Assembly (NCBI GenBank): GCA_027886175.1
Contig: JAJNNQ010000003.1
Span: 5,867,501-5,931,500 of the forward strand
From: Phylloscopus collybita
Taxonomy: Eukaryota > Chordata > Aves > Passeriformes > Phylloscopidae
Direction of reading: 5' to 3'
DNA length: 64,000 nt
The notes beneath the pieces were generated by a model. That model was not told the origin of the DNA. It worked only from the letters and a program-made list of their open reading frames with translations, and did no database searches. Shown piece by piece: positions 63,101 through 64,000 of the stretch. The stretch's first letter is position 1. Every line of letters starts with the position of its first letter. A program made the position numbers and the translations under genes.

Positions 63101-64000
63101 TTCCCTTTGGTTTTAAGTGTCAGTTTTCATACTCAACGGGATTAATGTCTGGGAAGAGAGAAGATGAGAAAGATCCAGGATTTCTGTACTGATCAGTCTC
63201 CAGGTGTCTGGGGCATCATCCTGTTCTTCCATTCTTCCCCACCTTCCTGCTGCTGGTCACTCTTGGAGATAAGGGCTGGATGGTCAGTTGGTGTGACCTG
63301 GTGTGGCTGAGCAATACAAGCTCAACTGGTAGGAAGTGTAATGCAAGTGATCTCACTTCAACATCCCATTTCTTACCACCTCCTAATGCCTTTTCCTGTG
63401 CAATAGGCGTAAATTTTTTATACATCAGCTTCTAAAATTATAAAGCCATAGCATGAATAGTTTTAAGTAATTTGAATGATATCAAACACTGTGTGAATAA
63501 CAGAGCCAGGTATACAAAGACTCCCAGCATTCTGCTGCAGACAGTAAAATTACTCAGATCAAAACGCTTTTCTAGGTAGAGTCTTTTGATCTTTTGTAAC
63601 CTTTTTTTTAGTCTACAAAATACAGTCACTGATCAATAGTGAATCATCACAGTGACTGCAGTGCAGAGCTCTGTTGTAGGCTGCAAACAAATCTACCTCC
63701 TGTGACAAAATGGGTGAGTGGAAGAGATAACCAGAGCTGACTGGTGCTGGAAAGGTTTGTAGCACAACACAATGAATTTTTATGAGACTTTGAACATCTA
63801 TTTTATGTAGTTCCACGTGTCAGATGTTCATTATACTGACTTTATAGTCAACTCTGATGTTGTGAAATTTGAATCATTAATTGTAAGAAAGGAATAATTG
63901 GAAGAGTCTGTTACTTTCAATATTATATGATTCCCATCTAAGATAAATAAAATTCTCTGCCAAGTGCTGCACTAGTGCAAATCAAGCCTGTCTTCTTTTC
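60153..64000 (+). other. NAALADL2: downstream NAALADL2 intron (partial)
   Basis: This stretch follows the GTAATG donor of the second exon and runs to the window edge. No sequence matching the next part of the protein (the start of the M28-like catalytic domain) was seen. It contains a G/T-rich tract at 60.5..60.7 kb and short T and A runs. Otherwise I see nothing in it. Confidence 0.7.
60531..60664 (+). repeat. T/G-rich tract with poly(T) and (TTTG)n
   Basis: GGTGGGG blocks alternate with T runs, including 25 T at 60564..60588, then five or so TTTG units, then GTGGG and further TTTG units. It lies about 380 bases after the second NAALADL2 exon. The Lys/Asn/Thr-rich - strand frame over it is a composition artefact. 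Confidence 0.85.

Noticed and set aside
60153..64000. Search for the next NAALADL2 exon
   Set aside because: No stretch encoding the start of the catalytic-like domain was found with plausible splice sites.
1..64000. tRNA, rRNA, CRISPR arrays, bacterial operons or complete endogenous viruses
   Set aside because: None seen on either strand. No direct-repeat/spacer pattern, no cloverleaf with A/B boxes recognised, and no long retroviral reading frames or paired LTRs.

Overview
The window is vertebrate intronic DNA, most likely from a bird. Three observations support this. Interspersed repeats are dominated by truncated 3' ends of CR1-type LINEs, the characteristic avian and reptilian retrotransposon. 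I recognise no L1 or Alu-like elements. Composition is AT-rich, with many T-rich and G/T-rich low-complexity tracts. Nothing looks bacterial: there are no operons, ribosome-binding sites or long contiguous reading frames.

The only gene identified with confidence is NAALADL2, an inactive M28-type dipeptidase-like type II membrane protein of the PSMA/transferrin-receptor family. It runs on the + strand. Two coding exons are visible, at 24545..24695 and 60009..60152. They are consecutive in the protein and join in phase across a 35.3 kb intron. Together they encode the end of the protease-associated (PA) region and the segment just after it. No other exon of the gene was found, so positions 1..24544 and 60153..64000 are read as parts of flanking introns. 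Only 295 of 64,000 bases are confidently coding.

The main unexplained object is a 246-codon uninterrupted ORF on the - strand at 8094..8834, antisense to NAALADL2 and inside its upstream intron. I do not recognise the protein. It has no poly(A) tail, and a possible older extension lies just upstream in another frame. It could be a retrocopy, a nested gene or a large terminal exon.

The rest is repeats and low-complexity DNA. There are five avian CR1 3'-end fragments and one more diverged CR1/L3-like relic. There is a (TA)n hairpin near 31.2 kb, a (TCCA)n microsatellite at 41.4 kb, several long poly(T) tracts, a few poly(A) tracts, and G/T-rich tracts. Long T runs greatly outnumber long A runs on the + strand, which fits transcription of the whole window in the NAALADL2 direction. 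A few TAAT- and octamer-rich AT islands are noted as possible regulatory elements, on motif content only.
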